Assembly: GCF_006980715.1 (NCBI RefSeq)
Contig: NZ_SBHN01000006.1
Location: 153,441 to 217,440 of the forward strand
Source: Telmatospirillum sp. J64-1
Lineage (GTDB): Bacteria; Pseudomonadota; Alphaproteobacteria; Rhodospirillales; Magnetospirillaceae
Length of the DNA: 64,000 nt
Direction: 5' to 3'
A program made the position numbers and the translations under genes. Under the pieces are notes generated by a model that ran no database searches, was not told the origin of the DNA, and was given only the letters and a program-made list of their open reading frames with translations. Below are positions 1-12,888 of the stretch, one piece after another (positions within the stretch are counted from its first letter, which is position 1; every line of letters begins with the position of its first letter).

Positions 1-1759
1 CGATGGCAGCGCCGGCCCCACGGGGCGAACGGATGCTCTCGATCAGTTCCTGGATACGGGCCGGCGGCGGAGCCGTCACCTTCGACACGCCATAAGCGAC
101 GGCGAAGTTGATGATCATGCCCACGAAGCCGATGCCTTCCGGCGAGATGCCGAACAGCCAGTTTTCGGGGATATTCGCCGCCAGGGGCGTGATGAAGATG
201 CCCTTGAAGTACAGGATGTAGCCCATGGTGAAGGCCAGACCCGCGATCATCCCGGCGATGGCCCCTTCACGGTTCACGGTCTTGGAGAAGATCCCCATCA
301 TGATTGCCGGGAAGAGCGAGGATGCCGCAAGGCCGAAGGCGAAGGCCACCACCTCGGCCACGAAGCCCGGAGGATTGTAGCCCAGGTAGCCGGCGATCAG
401 GATCGCCACGGCGGCTGCCGTACGACCTGCCATCAACTCCTGTTTCTCGGTGATGTTCCTGGCGATCATGCTCTTGAGCAGGTCATGCGAAATGGCCGAG
501 GAAATCACCAGCAGCAGACCCGCCGCCGTGGACAAGGCCGCGGCGATACCGCCCGCCGCCACCAGGGCGATGACCCAATTGGGCAGACCGGCGATTTCCG
601 GGTTGGCCAGAACCATGATGTCGTTGTCGACCCGCAGTTCGTTGCCCGCCCAGCCATGCTGCGCGGCCAGGGCCTGACCGCTCGGCGAGGCTTCGTTGTA
701 GTACTGGATCAGGCCGTCGCCGTTCTTGTCCTCGAAGCGGATCAGGCCGGTCTGCTCCCAGCGCTTCATCCAGTCGGGACGGTCTTCGATCGACATGGCG
801 CCTTCGGCGGTCGCCACGCCGCCCGGCCAAGCCGTGGCGGTCAGGTTATAACGGGCCATGGCGCCGACAGCCGGGGCCACGGTGTACAGCAGGGCGATGA
901 AGAACAGCGCCCAACCGGCCGAGGAGCGGGCATCGCGCACGCGCGGCACGGTGAAGAAGCGCACGATCACGTGCGGCAAACCGGCGGTGCCGACCATCAG
1001 GGCGGCGGTGATGGCGAAGATGTCGATGGCCGACTTGCCACCCGCCGTATATTCGTTGAAGCCCAGATCCGTCACCACTTGGTCCAAGCGGTCGAACAGA
1101 TAGACATCCGTGCCGCTGATGGTGCTGCCCAGGCCCAGCTGCGGGATCGGGTTGCCGGTGATCTGGAAGGAAATGAAGATGGCCGGAATGATGTAGGCGG
1201 TGATCAGCACCACATACTGCGCCACCTGGGTGTAAGTGATCCCCTTCATGCCGCCCAGCACCGCATAGACGAACACGACGCCCATGCCGATGATCAGGCC
1301 GGTCAGCAGGTCCACTTCAAGGAAGCGGGAGAACACGATGCCGACGCCGCGCATCTGGCCGGCGACATAGGTGAAGGAGATGAAGATCAGGCAGATCACC
1401 GCCACGGCGCGGGCGGTCTGGCTGTAATAGCGGTCGCCGATGAATTCCGGCACCGTGAACTTGCCGTATTTGCGAAGATACGGGGCCAGCAGCATGGCCA
1501 GCAGCACATAGCCGCCGGTCCAGCCCATCAGGTAGACCGAGCCGCCATAGCCCAGGAAGGCGATCAGGCCGGCCATGGAGATGAAGGACGCGGCCGACAT
1601 CCAGTCGGCGCCGGTGGCCATGCCGTTGGCGACGGGATTGACGCCCTTGCCGGCGATGTAGAATTCACCCGTCGTCGCGGCACGCGACCAGATGGCGATG
1701 CCGATATACAGCGCGAAAGTCGCGCCGACGACCAAGTAAGTCAGAGTTTGAAGATCCAT
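1..1759 (-). CDS. Sodium:solute symporter, ActP-like large subunit (partial)
   Basis: Cut by the left window edge; the start codon is at 1759 and about 586 residues are visible. This is an SSS-family sodium-coupled symporter of the inner membrane, of the subfamily that takes up acetate or related monocarboxylates. The protein opens MDLQTLTYLVVG and shows successive hydrophobic helices with the conserved GADWMSAASFISMAGL segment at residues 50-65. A hydrophilic loop near residue 345 carries an EF-hand-like DKNGDGLIQY stretch. It lies 24 bases downstream of a DUF4212 subunit, the standard two-gene arrangement. The substrate is inferred from family and partner. The C-terminus is outside the window. 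Confidence 0.9.
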   Translation of the reverse strand, partial: MDLQTLTYLVVGATFALYIGIAIWSRAATTGEFYIAGKGVNPVANGMATGADWMSAASFISMAGLIAFLGYGGSVYLMGWTGGYVLLAMLLAPYLRKYGKFTVPEFIGDRYYSQTARAVAVICLIFISFTYVAGQMRGVGIVFSRFLEVDLLTGLIIGMGVVFVYAVLGGMKGITYTQVAQYVVLITAYIIPAIFISFQITGNPIPQLGLGSTISGTDVYLFDRLDQVVTDLGFNEYTAGGKSAIDIFAITAALMVGTAGLPHVIVRFFTVPRVRDARSSAGWALFFIALLYTVAPAVGAMARYNLTATAWPGGVATAEGAMSIEDRPDWMKRWEQTGLIRFEDKNGDGLIQYYNEASPSGQALAAQHGWAGNELRVDNDIMVLANPEIAGLPNWVIALVAAGGIAAALSTAAGLLLVISSAISHDLLKSMIARNITEKQELMAGRTAAAVAILIAGYLGYNPPGFVAEVVAFAFGLAASSLFPAIMMGIFSKTVNREGAIAGMIAGLAFTMGYILYFKGIFITPLAANIPENWLFGISPEGIGFVGMIINFAVAYGVSKVTAPPPARIQELIESIRSPRGAGAAI

Positions 1760-1783
1760 ATTTTTTATGCTCCCCCGGGCGAC

Positions 1784-2050
1784 TTATTGTTCATCCACGT
1801 CGAATTCGCGGTCCAATTGGTTCATGCGCCAAGCATAGAAGATGATCAGCGCAAGGAACGTGTAGATGGACCCCTGCTGGGCGAACCAGAAGCCCAAGGG
1901 ATAGCCACCGAGGCGGATGTTGTTGAGAACGTCGACGAGGATGATGCCGAAGCCGTAGGAGACGATGAACCAGATGACCAAGCAGATCAGCACGGTCTTA
2001 AGGTTTGCACGCCAATAGGCGCCAGCGGATGTCGGGACTTTGTCACTCAT
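1784..2050 (-). CDS. DUF4212 small subunit of sodium/substrate symporter
   Basis: An 88-residue membrane protein with two hydrophobic helices (about residues 18-38 and 61-75), separated by a conserved GGYPLGFWFAQQGS segment and ending in the acidic tail DREFDVDEQ. This size and pattern match DUF4212, the small partner encoded immediately before the ActP-like symporter. A GGGGG-rich ribosome site lies just upstream of the ATG. The exact role of the small subunit is not established; a stabilising or gating role is inference. Upstream of it is a gene-free stretch that must hold the promoter of the pair. Confidence 0.88.
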   Translation of the reverse strand: MSDKVPTSAGAYWRANLKTVLICLVIWFIVSYGFGIILVDVLNNIRLGGYPLGFWFAQQGSIYTFLALIIFYAWRMNQLDREFDVDEQ

Positions 2051-2770
2051 TTTTATGCCCCCCTTTCTGGGTAGTTTCCACTGCCACAGACTAGAGAAAT
2101 GTTTTCATTCGGCAAGCCCCTGTTGATCCCTTGGTTGAAAGTTTTTTTCTTGCAACACAGGGAAGAGCGCGCTCGGGGCGGGTTGTTGAACCTCACCGGG
2201 GCAGCCGTGAAGCCGAAAAATCGGCAGCGCTCCTAGCTTTTTTGGCGTTTTTCCTGGTGCCGGCGCTCCGCCGGCAAGGAATCACGCAGAACGGGAAAGA
2301 CCGGTCGCGCCCTCCGCACGGCCAGCCGCTTCCCTTGTCTTGCCGCCTTTCTTTTTCATGGCGCCCTTTTTCCGGTTACTCGGCCCGGTCAGACACGAAA
2401 ACAAAGAGGCAGAACAATACTTCTTCGAAAAGCCCACAGAAAAGTACTCATAGCACATATACTGCACCAGAGATCCCTGCCACCGGCTTCCGCCGCGCCC
2501 TCGCTTACCCTTGGCGTAGTCAGCGAGGGCGCTGAAATTCCGTTAAAAATATGTCTTAATTTACCGCACGAGCGATACTTTATTTCTCGTTTTCCGGTTT
2601 GTCCAGAGGAGCCGCAGTCTTATGCCCGAAGGGGTAGCTCCCCCTGCGCCATCCCCGCCTCCCCCGGAAGCCTCCATCTCTTCGGGTCCCCGCCCGGAAA
2701 TCCTGCGGAAGGTCCGGTCTGCGGGGGGATGGAAAGGCGGGAAAGAACCCTCCGTGGAGGCGGCGGCCGA
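2051..2770. other. Gene-free region with two strong hairpins
   Basis: About 720 bases between the symporter pair and a DMT transporter. I see no convincing gene; the open frames here have biased composition and no family look. Two inverted repeats stand out: arms of 7 bases around a 3-base loop at 2259-2275 (GCCGGCG), and 11-base arms GCGCCCTCGCT at 2495-2505 facing 2522-2532, whose 16-base loop can pair further (TAC/GTA). Neither is followed by a clear T-run, so terminator status is uncertain. The right part overlaps the end of the transporter transcript. Confidence 0.5.
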
Positions 2771-3649
2771 CTAGGCGGAACGGGTAGTACGTATCCGTTC
2801 GCGGTACCAGGACCACAGGCCGCCGGCGGTGATCATCGCCGCACCCACGAAGGTCCAGAGATCGGGCAGATGGCCGAAGACCACCAGGCCCAGGATGGTG
2901 GCGAAGACGATCTGGCTATAGGTCAGCGGCGCCACGGCGGAGGCCGGCAGCAGCCGCAGGGCCTGGATCAGCAGCAGATGGCCGCCGCCGCCCAGGACCC
3001 CGAGCACGACCATCAGCCCCCAGCCCTCGAGATCCGGCCAGCGCCAGTGGAACGGCACCAGAAGCGACATCACCGCCACCCCCACCAGGGCGGTATAGAA
3101 GAGGGTCGTGATCGAGGATTCCGTCGCGCTCAGCACCCGTGTCGTGATCTGGTAACCGGCATAGCAGACGGTCATCCCCAGGGCGAACAGGGCGCCGGGA
3201 TCGATCAGCCCCGCACCCGGACGCAGGATCACCAGCACGCCCGCCAAGCCCAGGGCCACCGCCGTCCAGCGATGGGGGCCGACCTTCTCGCGCAGCAGCA
3301 GGACCGAGAACAGGATCACCAGCAAGGGCGTGACGAAGGCGATGGCGGTGGCATCGGCCAGGGGAATGCGCGCCAGGGCCGACATCATCAGCAGCGTCAC
3401 CGCCACCAGCATCCCCGCCCGCAGCACATGCAGCTTCAGCCGCCTGGTCCGCCACGCCGCCTGCCCCTGAAGGAGAAGTGTGCCCAGACCGATCGTCACG
3501 AAATGGAAGAAATAACGCCCCCAGGCGATCATCACGACGGGATAATCGGCACTAAGGTATTTCGTAATCGTATCGAGGACGGCAAAGATGAAGACTGCGG
3601 TCAGAACCAGGAGCGCCCCCAATCCTGGCCGGGATGCCGGAGATGTCAT
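2771..3649 (-). CDS. EamA/DMT-family transporter
   Basis: A 292-residue inner-membrane protein with about ten hydrophobic helices arranged as two EamA halves of roughly five helices each, typical of the drug/metabolite transporter superfamily. The first half contains the family-like pattern LADATAIAFVTPLLVILFS near residues 98-116, and the second half ends in PLTYSQIVFATILGLVVFG. It stands alone between two gene-poor stretches, so its substrate cannot be inferred; metabolite export is usual in the family. The ATG at 3649 gives a full-length protein with a short cytoplasmic N-terminus. Confidence 0.88.
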   Translation of the reverse strand: MTSPASRPGLGALLVLTAVFIFAVLDTITKYLSADYPVVMIAWGRYFFHFVTIGLGTLLLQGQAAWRTRRLKLHVLRAGMLVAVTLLMMSALARIPLADATAIAFVTPLLVILFSVLLLREKVGPHRWTAVALGLAGVLVILRPGAGLIDPGALFALGMTVCYAGYQITTRVLSATESSITTLFYTALVGVAVMSLLVPFHWRWPDLEGWGLMVVLGVLGGGGHLLLIQALRLLPASAVAPLTYSQIVFATILGLVVFGHLPDLWTFVGAAMITAGGLWSWYRERIRTTRSA

Positions 3650-3876
3650 TCGCGATCAGACGGAAGCAGGCTGGCGCGGAGAGCCCGCAGACAGGTCGAG
3701 GCGGATCCGCTCACGATTGGGTCGTCCTGGGTCTGAGAAAAGTTGAATCTGTAACCGTTATTATTATCCAGCCCCATCCCGCCGTCCAGCGGCAAAGCGG
3801 CGTGCTTCGAGGCGGGCCCCGCGAGGGCCAAGCCGATAGGGAGTCAGACGGTGGTGCGCCTTGAAAGCAAGACAGC

Positions 3877-4152
3877 CTAGTGATGCCGCAGCGCGTCGAT
3901 CAACTGCCCCTTGTTCATCTTGGAGCGCCCGGCGATGCCGATTTCCCTGGCCTTTTCATAGAGATCGTCCCGGCTCCACTCCTCGTAGGCCGGGGATTTC
4001 CCGCCCCTTCTGGAGGGTGATTCCCGCTCGCCGCGCCGTGCCTGGGCCTTGGCATTGGCGATGCGGGCCGCCTTCTCCTTGCTCTCGCCGCGCCGGCGCA
4101 GAGCCTCGTAGGTCTCGTCGTCCTTGATCTGCGGGCGGTCCTTCTGCGCCAT
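3877..4152 (-). CDS. Small protein with Rho N-terminal/SAP-like domain
   Basis: A 91-residue, highly charged soluble protein. The C-terminal part (about residues 60-90) reads WSRDDLYEKAREIGIAGRSK followed by MNKGQLIDALRHH, the helix-extended-helix pattern of the Rho-termination-factor N-terminal (SAP-like) domain that binds nucleic acid. The N-terminal part, KDDETYEALRRRGESKEKAARIANA, is the usual partner segment in small bacterial proteins of this type. An AGGAGG ribosome site precedes the ATG. It is monocistronic by position. Function is unknown; nucleic-acid binding is inferred from the fold. Confidence 0.8.
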   Translation of the reverse strand: MAQKDRPQIKDDETYEALRRRGESKEKAARIANAKAQARRGERESPSRRGGKSPAYEEWSRDDLYEKAREIGIAGRSKMNKGQLIDALRHH

Positions 4153-4230
4153 TGCGTCCTCCTTCCTCCGACTGATCCGAAGAATTAACAGCGGGAAGGA
4201 GGGCGCGTTCCAGAAAGCAGGAAAGGGGGC

Positions 4231-6464
<2,234 letters not shown>

Positions 6465-6722
6465 TTAAGCGGCCGGCTCGACCGTGATGAAGGTGCGGCC
6501 CAGCGCCTTGTGCTGGAACACCACGCGGCCATCCGTCAGGGCGAAGAGGGTATGGTCCTTGCCCATGCCCACATTGGCGCCCGGATAGAACTTGGTGCCG
6601 CGCTGACGCACGATGATGTTACCGGCGACGACGGCTTCGCCGCCGAACTTCTTCACACCCAGACGACGGCCGGCGGAGTCGCGGCCGTTGCGGGAGCTAC
6701 CACCAGCTTTTTTATGAGCCAT
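6465..6722 (-). CDS. rpmA: 50S ribosomal protein L27
   Basis: An 85-residue basic protein beginning [20 protein letters not shown], the conserved N-terminus of L27 that reaches towards the peptidyl-transferase centre. The centre [20 protein letters not shown] and the end [13 protein letters not shown] also match the family. It lies 30 bases downstream of rplU and 66 bases before obgE and is presumably co-transcribed with them. Confidence 0.98.
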   Translation of the reverse strand: MAHKKAGGSSRNGRDSAGRRLGVKKFGGEAVVAGNIIVRQRGTKFYPGANVGMGKDHTLFALTDGRVVFQHKALGRTFITVEPAA

Positions 6723-6752
6723 GTTTCACTCTCCTCGGAACTCGGCCGCCGA

Positions 6753-7055
6753 TTAGGCGCCGGCGATATCGGTAATGCGCAGAACCGTCAGATCCTGGCG
6801 ATGGCCCTTCTTGCGGCGATAGTTCTGACGGCGCTTCTTCTTGAAGACGATGATCTTGTCGCCACGGGTCTGCTCGACCACGGTGGCGGTGACGGAAGCA
6901 CCGGCGACAACAGGGGCGCCAATCTTGTCGCCGACCATCAACACCTGGTCCAGCGTGATCGAGTCACCGGCCTCGCCGGCAAGTTTCTCGACAACAATGA
7001 TGTCGTTGGTCGCGACCTTGTACTGCTTACCGCCGGTCTTGATGACTGCGAACAT
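6753..7055 (-). CDS. rplU: 50S ribosomal protein L21
   Basis: A 100-residue ribosomal protein. The longer open frame would start at 7184, but the conserved L21 beginning [14 protein letters not shown] is at 7055, so that ATG is used. The body has [14 protein letters not shown] and the highly conserved basic segment [20 protein letters not shown] near the C-terminus, which contacts 23S rRNA. It is the first gene of the rplU-rpmA-obgE-proB run. The promoter should lie between 7056 and the tRNA-Ser gene. Confidence 0.97.
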   Translation of the reverse strand: MFAVIKTGGKQYKVATNDIIVVEKLAGEAGDSITLDQVLMVGDKIGAPVVAGASVTATVVEQTRGDKIIVFKKKRRQNYRRKKGHRQDLTVLRITDIAGA

Positions 7056-7216
7056 GACGATTCTACCACATAAAGCAAACGGAATCCCGCGGGCCGGGGC
7101 CCGCCGTTGGAAGGGCGTCAATATACTGTTCAAAACCCGCGAGTCAACCGCGAATCTCCCCCTCTCCATGATTGCAAAAGGCACAGCAAAGCTGTTGCAC
7201 CGACCGAAAGCTTCGG

Positions 7217-8967
<1,751 letters not shown>

Positions 8968-8971
<4 letters not shown>

Positions 8972-9354
8972 TTGCGGGTTCCTTTCTTGCGGCGCTCGAT
9001 CAGGGGCAAGACCAGCTCCACGCGGTCATGAACGACCTTGGGGACCAGCTTGAGGCCCTTGCCCTTCTCCATGCGGACAAGGCCGTAGCCGGCCATGGCC
9101 TTGAGGGTTCGGGAGAGATTGGATTTCGCGCGGCCGGTAATTTGCGCCAGTTCCTCCAGCGATCCGGGCTCCCGCTCATGGATGATGCGGAGCAAGTCGC
9201 AATTGCCGGGCGAAAGGAACTTGGCGAATGACATTGTGGACGCGAACCAGACGGTCGGATCGCCGGGCGCGGGCTTTTCCTCGCCGCGCGCGATCCGCAT
9301 GGTGCGGGCCTTCATTTCCTCGGGCTCGGCGATCCCGACCTTCAGCGTTGACAT
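8968..9354 (-). CDS. HTH regulator, HVO_A0114/MarR-like
   Basis: A 128-residue protein with a winged-helix-type DNA-binding region at about residues 45-110 (FLSPGNCDLLRIIHEREPGS, then LEELAQITGRAKSNLSRTLK and AMAGYGLVRMEKG). Such proteins often act as antitoxin-like or local regulators on mobile elements. Its stop overlaps the recombinase start by four bases (ATGA), so the two are probably co-translated, and it may control integrase expression. Upstream lies an AT-rich stretch near 9380-9405, unusual in this GC-rich region, that is a plausible promoter/operator. Confidence 0.75.
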
Positions 9355-9373
9355 GGCATGACTCGATCATCGG

Positions 9374-9688
9374 TTATGGTTTATCATTATCATACCGCGA
9401 TAACTTTTTCAAGTCGTCGGGAAGATCGAGCGAGCCGAACATCTCGTCGAAAACATCGGCGAACCAGCGCTCGAACACCTGAATCTCGGCTTCGGTGATC
9501 GGCACTTCCTCGGGCCAGTCGTCGATGACGGGCAGCTTCTCGACGTCGAAGACATGGGGCGGGCTGCCGCGCGGCGGGCTGATGCGCGGCGCGGGATCGT
9601 CGTCATAGTCGTAGAGGTCGTCGGGGAGCGTCCTGGGGGCCGGCTGGCGTGGACGGCCCCTGTTGGTGCTACGGCGTTGGGCGCACAT
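9374..9688 (-). CDS. Hypothetical acidic protein
   Basis: A 104-residue protein I do not recognise. The N-terminus is basic and proline-rich (MCAQRRSTNRGRPRQPAPR); the C-terminal two-thirds is strongly acidic (VPITEAEIQVFERWFADVFD, then EMFGSLDLPDD) and looks helical. The ATG at 9688 is preferred over an upstream in-frame start because GGAGG sits seven bases before it. About 80 bases upstream is a copy of a 40-base sequence that also precedes the repA operon, so it may share that control. Confidence 0.6.
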   Translation of the reverse strand: MCAQRRSTNRGRPRQPAPRTLPDDLYDYDDDPAPRISPPRGSPPHVFDVEKLPVIDDWPEEVPITEAEIQVFERWFADVFDEMFGSLDLPDDLKKLSRYDNDKP

Positions 9689-9770
9689 GGAATCCTCCGT
9701 GGTTCGCTGGATTCCGGGCGGCTGGAAGCCCCCGGAATTAGGCGAAGCATGGAGGGGGATTGGCGGGCTG

Positions 9771-9810
9771 TAGCGTGCCGCATTTGCAGTCATACGCTGG
9801 CGGCACCCCC
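9771..9810. repeat. 40-bp imperfect repeat, copy A
   Basis: Forty bases matching 46903-46942 at 34 positions. The conserved flanks are TAGCGTGCCG and CGCTGGCGGCACCCCC; together they form an inverted pair GTGCCG/CGGCAC about 22 bases apart. It lies upstream of the gene starting at 9688, just as the other copy lies upstream of the HTH-repA operon. A shared operator or promoter is inferred. Confidence 0.6.
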
Positions 9811-9834
9811 AGCTTGCGGGGATGCCGCCAGTGG

Positions 9835-10056
9835 TCAGCCGGCCGAACGTCGGGCCTTCGCAAACCCGCGATCCGTGGCGATGAACCGCTCCAGCATCGG
9901 CACGATCAGCCTGACGGGATCGGCGGCGGGCTGGCCGGTCTCGCGGGCCAGCACCTCGGCATAGGCGGCCAGATCGCGGTGAAGCGGCGCGGGCAGCTCC
10001 ACCGTCACCTTCACGGGCTTGTCGTCGGGGAGCGGGCCAAGTTTCAGTTTCGTCAT
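9835..10056 (-). CDS. DUF2274 protein
   Basis: A 73-residue protein of the DUF2274 family, regularly found at the end of trb operons in alphaproteobacterial conjugative elements. It starts MTKLKLGPLPDDKPVKVTV and contains the helical segment LHRDLAAYAEVLARETGQ, then LIVPMLERFIATDRGFAKAR. The start lies just 2 bases after the trbI stop codon, so it is the last gene of the trb operon. Function is unknown; a ribbon-helix-helix-like role has been suggested for similar small proteins, but I see no proof here. Confidence 0.8.
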   Translation of the reverse strand: MTKLKLGPLPDDKPVKVTVELPAPLHRDLAAYAEVLARETGQPAADPVRLIVPMLERFIATDRGFAKARRSAG

Positions 10057-10058
10057 GG

Positions 10059-11186
10059 TCAGCCTCCTGCCGGCTCGAATACCAAATCGCGGGTGACGAT
10101 GATCCTGACCGGGAAGCCGGGGCGGATGGTGAGCGTCGGCGCGACCTGCAACTGGCGCTGGACGATCTGTTGCCCGGCCTGATTGACAGTATCCTGCGCC
10201 CCGTCGCGGATGGCGCGGATCAGGCGGTCCTCGTCGCTGGTCGCCAGCTCCGTGCCGACCGCCAGCAGCGTGGACAGCCCGGCGGCCTTCATCAGATCCC
10301 ACCAGTGGTAATCCACACCGTCCTCAAGCCCGGCATAGCCGCTGGCGTCCGCGCCCGGCAGGCGCTCAAGGACGATGGAGCGTCCGCCCGGCAGGATCAG
10401 GCGGTTCCAGACAAGCAACACACGGCGCTGGCCGAAGGTCACGCCGTCATCATATTGGCCGATGATGCGCGTGCCCTGCGGGATCAGCAGCAGCGAGCCG
10501 GTCGGGCTGTCATAGACGTTCTCCGTCACCTGTGCCGTGATTTGCCCCGGCAGGTCGGAACGGATGCCGGTGATGAGCGCGGCCGGGATCACGGCCCCGG
10601 CCTGAAGGATGTAGGGCGAGGCCGGTGCCGCGACGCGATCCGGCGCGACGGTCTGCCGGTCCACGGGTCCATTGAGGAAAGCCGCGTGCCGGTCCTGCGT
10701 CGCAGGCTGTCCACCAAGGCCAAGACCGGCAAGGCCGGGCATGGCCGTTCCTGCCGGCGCTCCCGTGCGCGGGCCGGACTGGAAAAACACATTGCTCAAG
10801 CGCGCGGCTTCTTCCTCGGCGCGGCGGCGTTCTTCCTCGGGATCGACCGCGGGTGTCGTAATGGCCGGCGTCACAACGGGCTGGCCCCGGTTCTGCGCGT
10901 TGAGGATGGGCCTTCCGAGGTCGCCCGGCAATGCCGGTCCCAGCATGGGGCCGGTATAGTCGCGCGGCAGACCGGCGAGGCCATCCGCCGTAGGGCGGTT
11001 TTCGGTCGAATAGAGTTCGCCGCCGCCCGGTCCCCCGTCGCGGGTCTGGAGCGCATAGATCAGCGCGCCACCGATGCCGAGAAGCGCAATCGCGCTGACG
11101 CCTGCCAGCATCTTGCGGGACAGGCGGGTGACGCGGGGCGACTCAGCGCGCAGGCGCATGGGCGCGGCGGTGTCGGTGTCGCTCAT
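10059..11186 (-). CDS. trbI: Conjugal transfer protein TrbI (VirB10-like)
   Basis: A 375-residue inner-membrane-anchored protein that spans the periplasm to the outer-membrane core of the type IV secretion channel. It has a cytoplasmic N-terminus, one helix (MLAGVSAIALLGIGGALIYA, about residues 26-45), a long proline-rich linker with a charged stretch EEERRRAEEEAARL, and the conserved C-terminal VirB10 domain (ILQAGAVIPAALITGI; LIPQGTRIIGQYDD; then ADASGYAGLEDGVDYHWW). The frame is open to 11873, but the real start is the ATG at 11186, overlapping the trbG stop codon by four bases. Confidence 0.95.
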   Translation of the reverse strand: MSDTDTAAPMRLRAESPRVTRLSRKMLAGVSAIALLGIGGALIYALQTRDGGPGGGELYSTENRPTADGLAGLPRDYTGPMLGPALPGDLGRPILNAQNRGQPVVTPAITTPAVDPEEERRRAEEEAARLSNVFFQSGPRTGAPAGTAMPGLAGLGLGGQPATQDRHAAFLNGPVDRQTVAPDRVAAPASPYILQAGAVIPAALITGIRSDLPGQITAQVTENVYDSPTGSLLLIPQGTRIIGQYDDGVTFGQRRVLLVWNRLILPGGRSIVLERLPGADASGYAGLEDGVDYHWWDLMKAAGLSTLLAVGTELATSDEDRLIRAIRDGAQDTVNQAGQQIVQRQLQVAPTLTIRPGFPVRIIVTRDLVFEPAGG

Positions 11187-12202
11187 GAGGACGATCCTCC
11201 CGTGGTCGTGCTGGCTGGTTCTGCTGCGGCCTGCGTCGGGTTGATGCGGACGATCCTGACAACCTGTTGGCGGTTGCCGCTGCCAAGGCGCAGCTCGGCC
11301 GCGCCGAACAGCCTGTCCACAATCAGGACGTTCTGGTGGATACGGGAATTGACGATCTGCGGTTCGCCACCGGAGCCGAGCACAAAGATCGGCGGCATCT
11401 CGCCCTGCACGATCCCGGCCGGGAAGACGACATAGACGCGGCGTCCATCGTCGAAGACGGAAACCGGCCGCCATGGCGGGGTGCTGCCCTGAAGACCGTA
11501 GCGATAGTTGCGTGCGGCCTCGGCCGGGATGACTGGCGTGGCCGGAACGCTCTGGCGCTGGCCGGGCGTTGCGGGATAGGCCCATGCCACGGAAGGCATG
11601 TAGAGCGATTCCCGCGCGCGCAGCTCGATCATGTAGGTGCGCCGGTCGGTGGTCACGACAAGGTTGGTGGAAAGGTCCGGGCGTGTCGGCTTCACGAGGA
11701 TGTGGACGCGGCGGGTCGCGCCCGAACCGGATTCGGTGTCGCCGATGATCCATCGTGTCGTATCCCCGGCCGCAATCGGTCCCGCGCCGGTCAGGCTTTC
11801 GCCCGGCTCCAGCGCAATATTTGTGATCTGGCCGGGGGCCGCATAGACCTGATAAAGCGCGCCTTCGCTCCACGGATAAATCTGGATGGCATTGTAATAG
11901 CCTTCCCGGCGCGGTTCGACGCGGGCAGCGGCATTGGCGTTCTCGACGCGGCCGGTGGGCGTGCCTGCGGCGGTGCCGCCGCGCGCGACGGCCCAGGCCG
12001 GCGGCGTATGCAATGGCCGGGGCCGGTCGTCGGTGGCGGCCGATTGCACGGTGGGCAGCGGCGGCACGTCGGCGTCGTAGCTGAACTGTGGTGTCCGGTT
12101 GGTGGCGCAGCCGGCCAGCATGGTCGCGGAAAGCAGCAAAGCCGCGAAAGCGGGTCTACGGAAAACCGGAAAACCGGCTTTACGGAACGTCGTGCGAGTC
12201 AT
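11183..12202 (-). CDS. trbG: Conjugal transfer protein TrbG (VirB9-like lipoprotein)
   Basis: A 339-residue outer-membrane-core component of the secretion channel. After the ATG at 12202 it shows a lipoprotein signal with lipobox LAGC (FAALLLSATMLAGCATN), then an N-terminal beta domain (IYPWSEGALYQVYAAPGQ; ITNIALEPGESL) and the C-terminal domain NYRYGLQGSTPPWRPVSVFD ending in HQNVLIVDRLFGAAELRLG. The chosen start overlaps trbF by four bases and places the signal peptide correctly; the longer frame upstream would not. Confidence 0.95.
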   Translation of the reverse strand: MTRTTFRKAGFPVFRRPAFAALLLSATMLAGCATNRTPQFSYDADVPPLPTVQSAATDDRPRPLHTPPAWAVARGGTAAGTPTGRVENANAAARVEPRREGYYNAIQIYPWSEGALYQVYAAPGQITNIALEPGESLTGAGPIAAGDTTRWIIGDTESGSGATRRVHILVKPTRPDLSTNLVVTTDRRTYMIELRARESLYMPSVAWAYPATPGQRQSVPATPVIPAEAARNYRYGLQGSTPPWRPVSVFDDGRRVYVVFPAGIVQGEMPPIFVLGSGGEPQIVNSRIHQNVLIVDRLFGAAELRLGSGNRQQVVRIVRINPTQAAAEPASTTTGGSSS

Positions 12203-12888
12203 TGGCTCATCTCCCGCGACCACGAAATTGCGTTGATGTAGATTCCCAGCGGATTTGCGCGCAGCCGCTCGGCATCGCGCGGAGGCTGGATCACGACAGT
12301 CAGGATCGCGGTCCATCGCTCGGTGGTCGAAAGCTGGCCGTTCTCGAAATGGCGTTCGGTCCAGGCGACGCGGAAACTGTCCGGCGAAGCCCGGATGACG
12401 CTCGATACCTCGACGGCGATCTGCTGGCGGCCGACCTTGGTGAACGGATCGTTGGCCCGCGCATAATCGTTCAAGGCCGCCGCGCCCCGGTCTGTGGTGA
12501 ACTCGTAGGCCCTCAACCAGTTCTGCCGGACAATGATGGCGTCGGCCGGAATCGCGCGGACCTGCTCGATGAAACGGCCGAGATGGAAAGCGATCTGCGG
12601 ATCGGTCGGCCGATAGTCGGCGTTGGCAGGCGCGACGGTCTGCGCCTGCCCGAGATTATCGACCTGCACCACCCACGGCACCACGGTCCCGCGTGCGGAC
12701 TGCCAGACCAGCGCCGAGGCGAAGCCGGCCGAAAGGATCAGGGAGCCGAAGGCCATATAGCGCCAGTTCCTCGCCTGCACGCGGGCCGAGCCGATGCGTT
12801 CGTCCCAGACCTGCGCGGCCCGCTGATAAGGCGTTTCGGGTTCCGGCGTCTTGCCGTAATGGGTTGCCGGTCGTTTGAAGATGCTCAT
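12199..12888 (-). CDS. trbF: Conjugal transfer protein TrbF (VirB8-like)
   Basis: A 229-residue inner-membrane assembly factor of the channel. It has a cytoplasmic N-terminus (FKRPATHYGKTPEPETPYQR), one helix (about residues 44-62, YMAFGSLILSAGFASALVW) and a periplasmic NTF2-like domain (VVPWVVQVDNLGQ; then IAFHLGRFIEQVRAIPAD). The start and stop overlap trbL and trbG by four bases, so the operon is tightly coupled. Confidence 0.95.
   Translation of the reverse strand: MSIFKRPATHYGKTPEPETPYQRAAQVWDERIGSARVQARNWRYMAFGSLILSAGFASALVWQSARGTVVPWVVQVDNLGQAQTVAPANADYRPTDPQIAFHLGRFIEQVRAIPADAIIVRQNWLRAYEFTTDRGAAALNDYARANDPFTKVGRQQIAVEVSSVIRASPDSFRVAWTERHFENGQLSTTERWTAILTVVIQPPRDAERLRANPLGIYINAISWSREMSQ

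Noticed and set aside
485..2074. A 529-codon plus-strand open frame
   Set aside because: It mirrors the symporter on the other strand; Arg/Gly/His-rich composition without domains is typical of an antisense frame in GC-rich DNA.
2282..2467. A 61-codon minus-strand frame ending in a Lys/Arg-rich segment
   Set aside because: There is a weak ribosome site before an internal Met (MKKKGG), but composition is low-complexity and no family is recognised; insufficient to call a gene.
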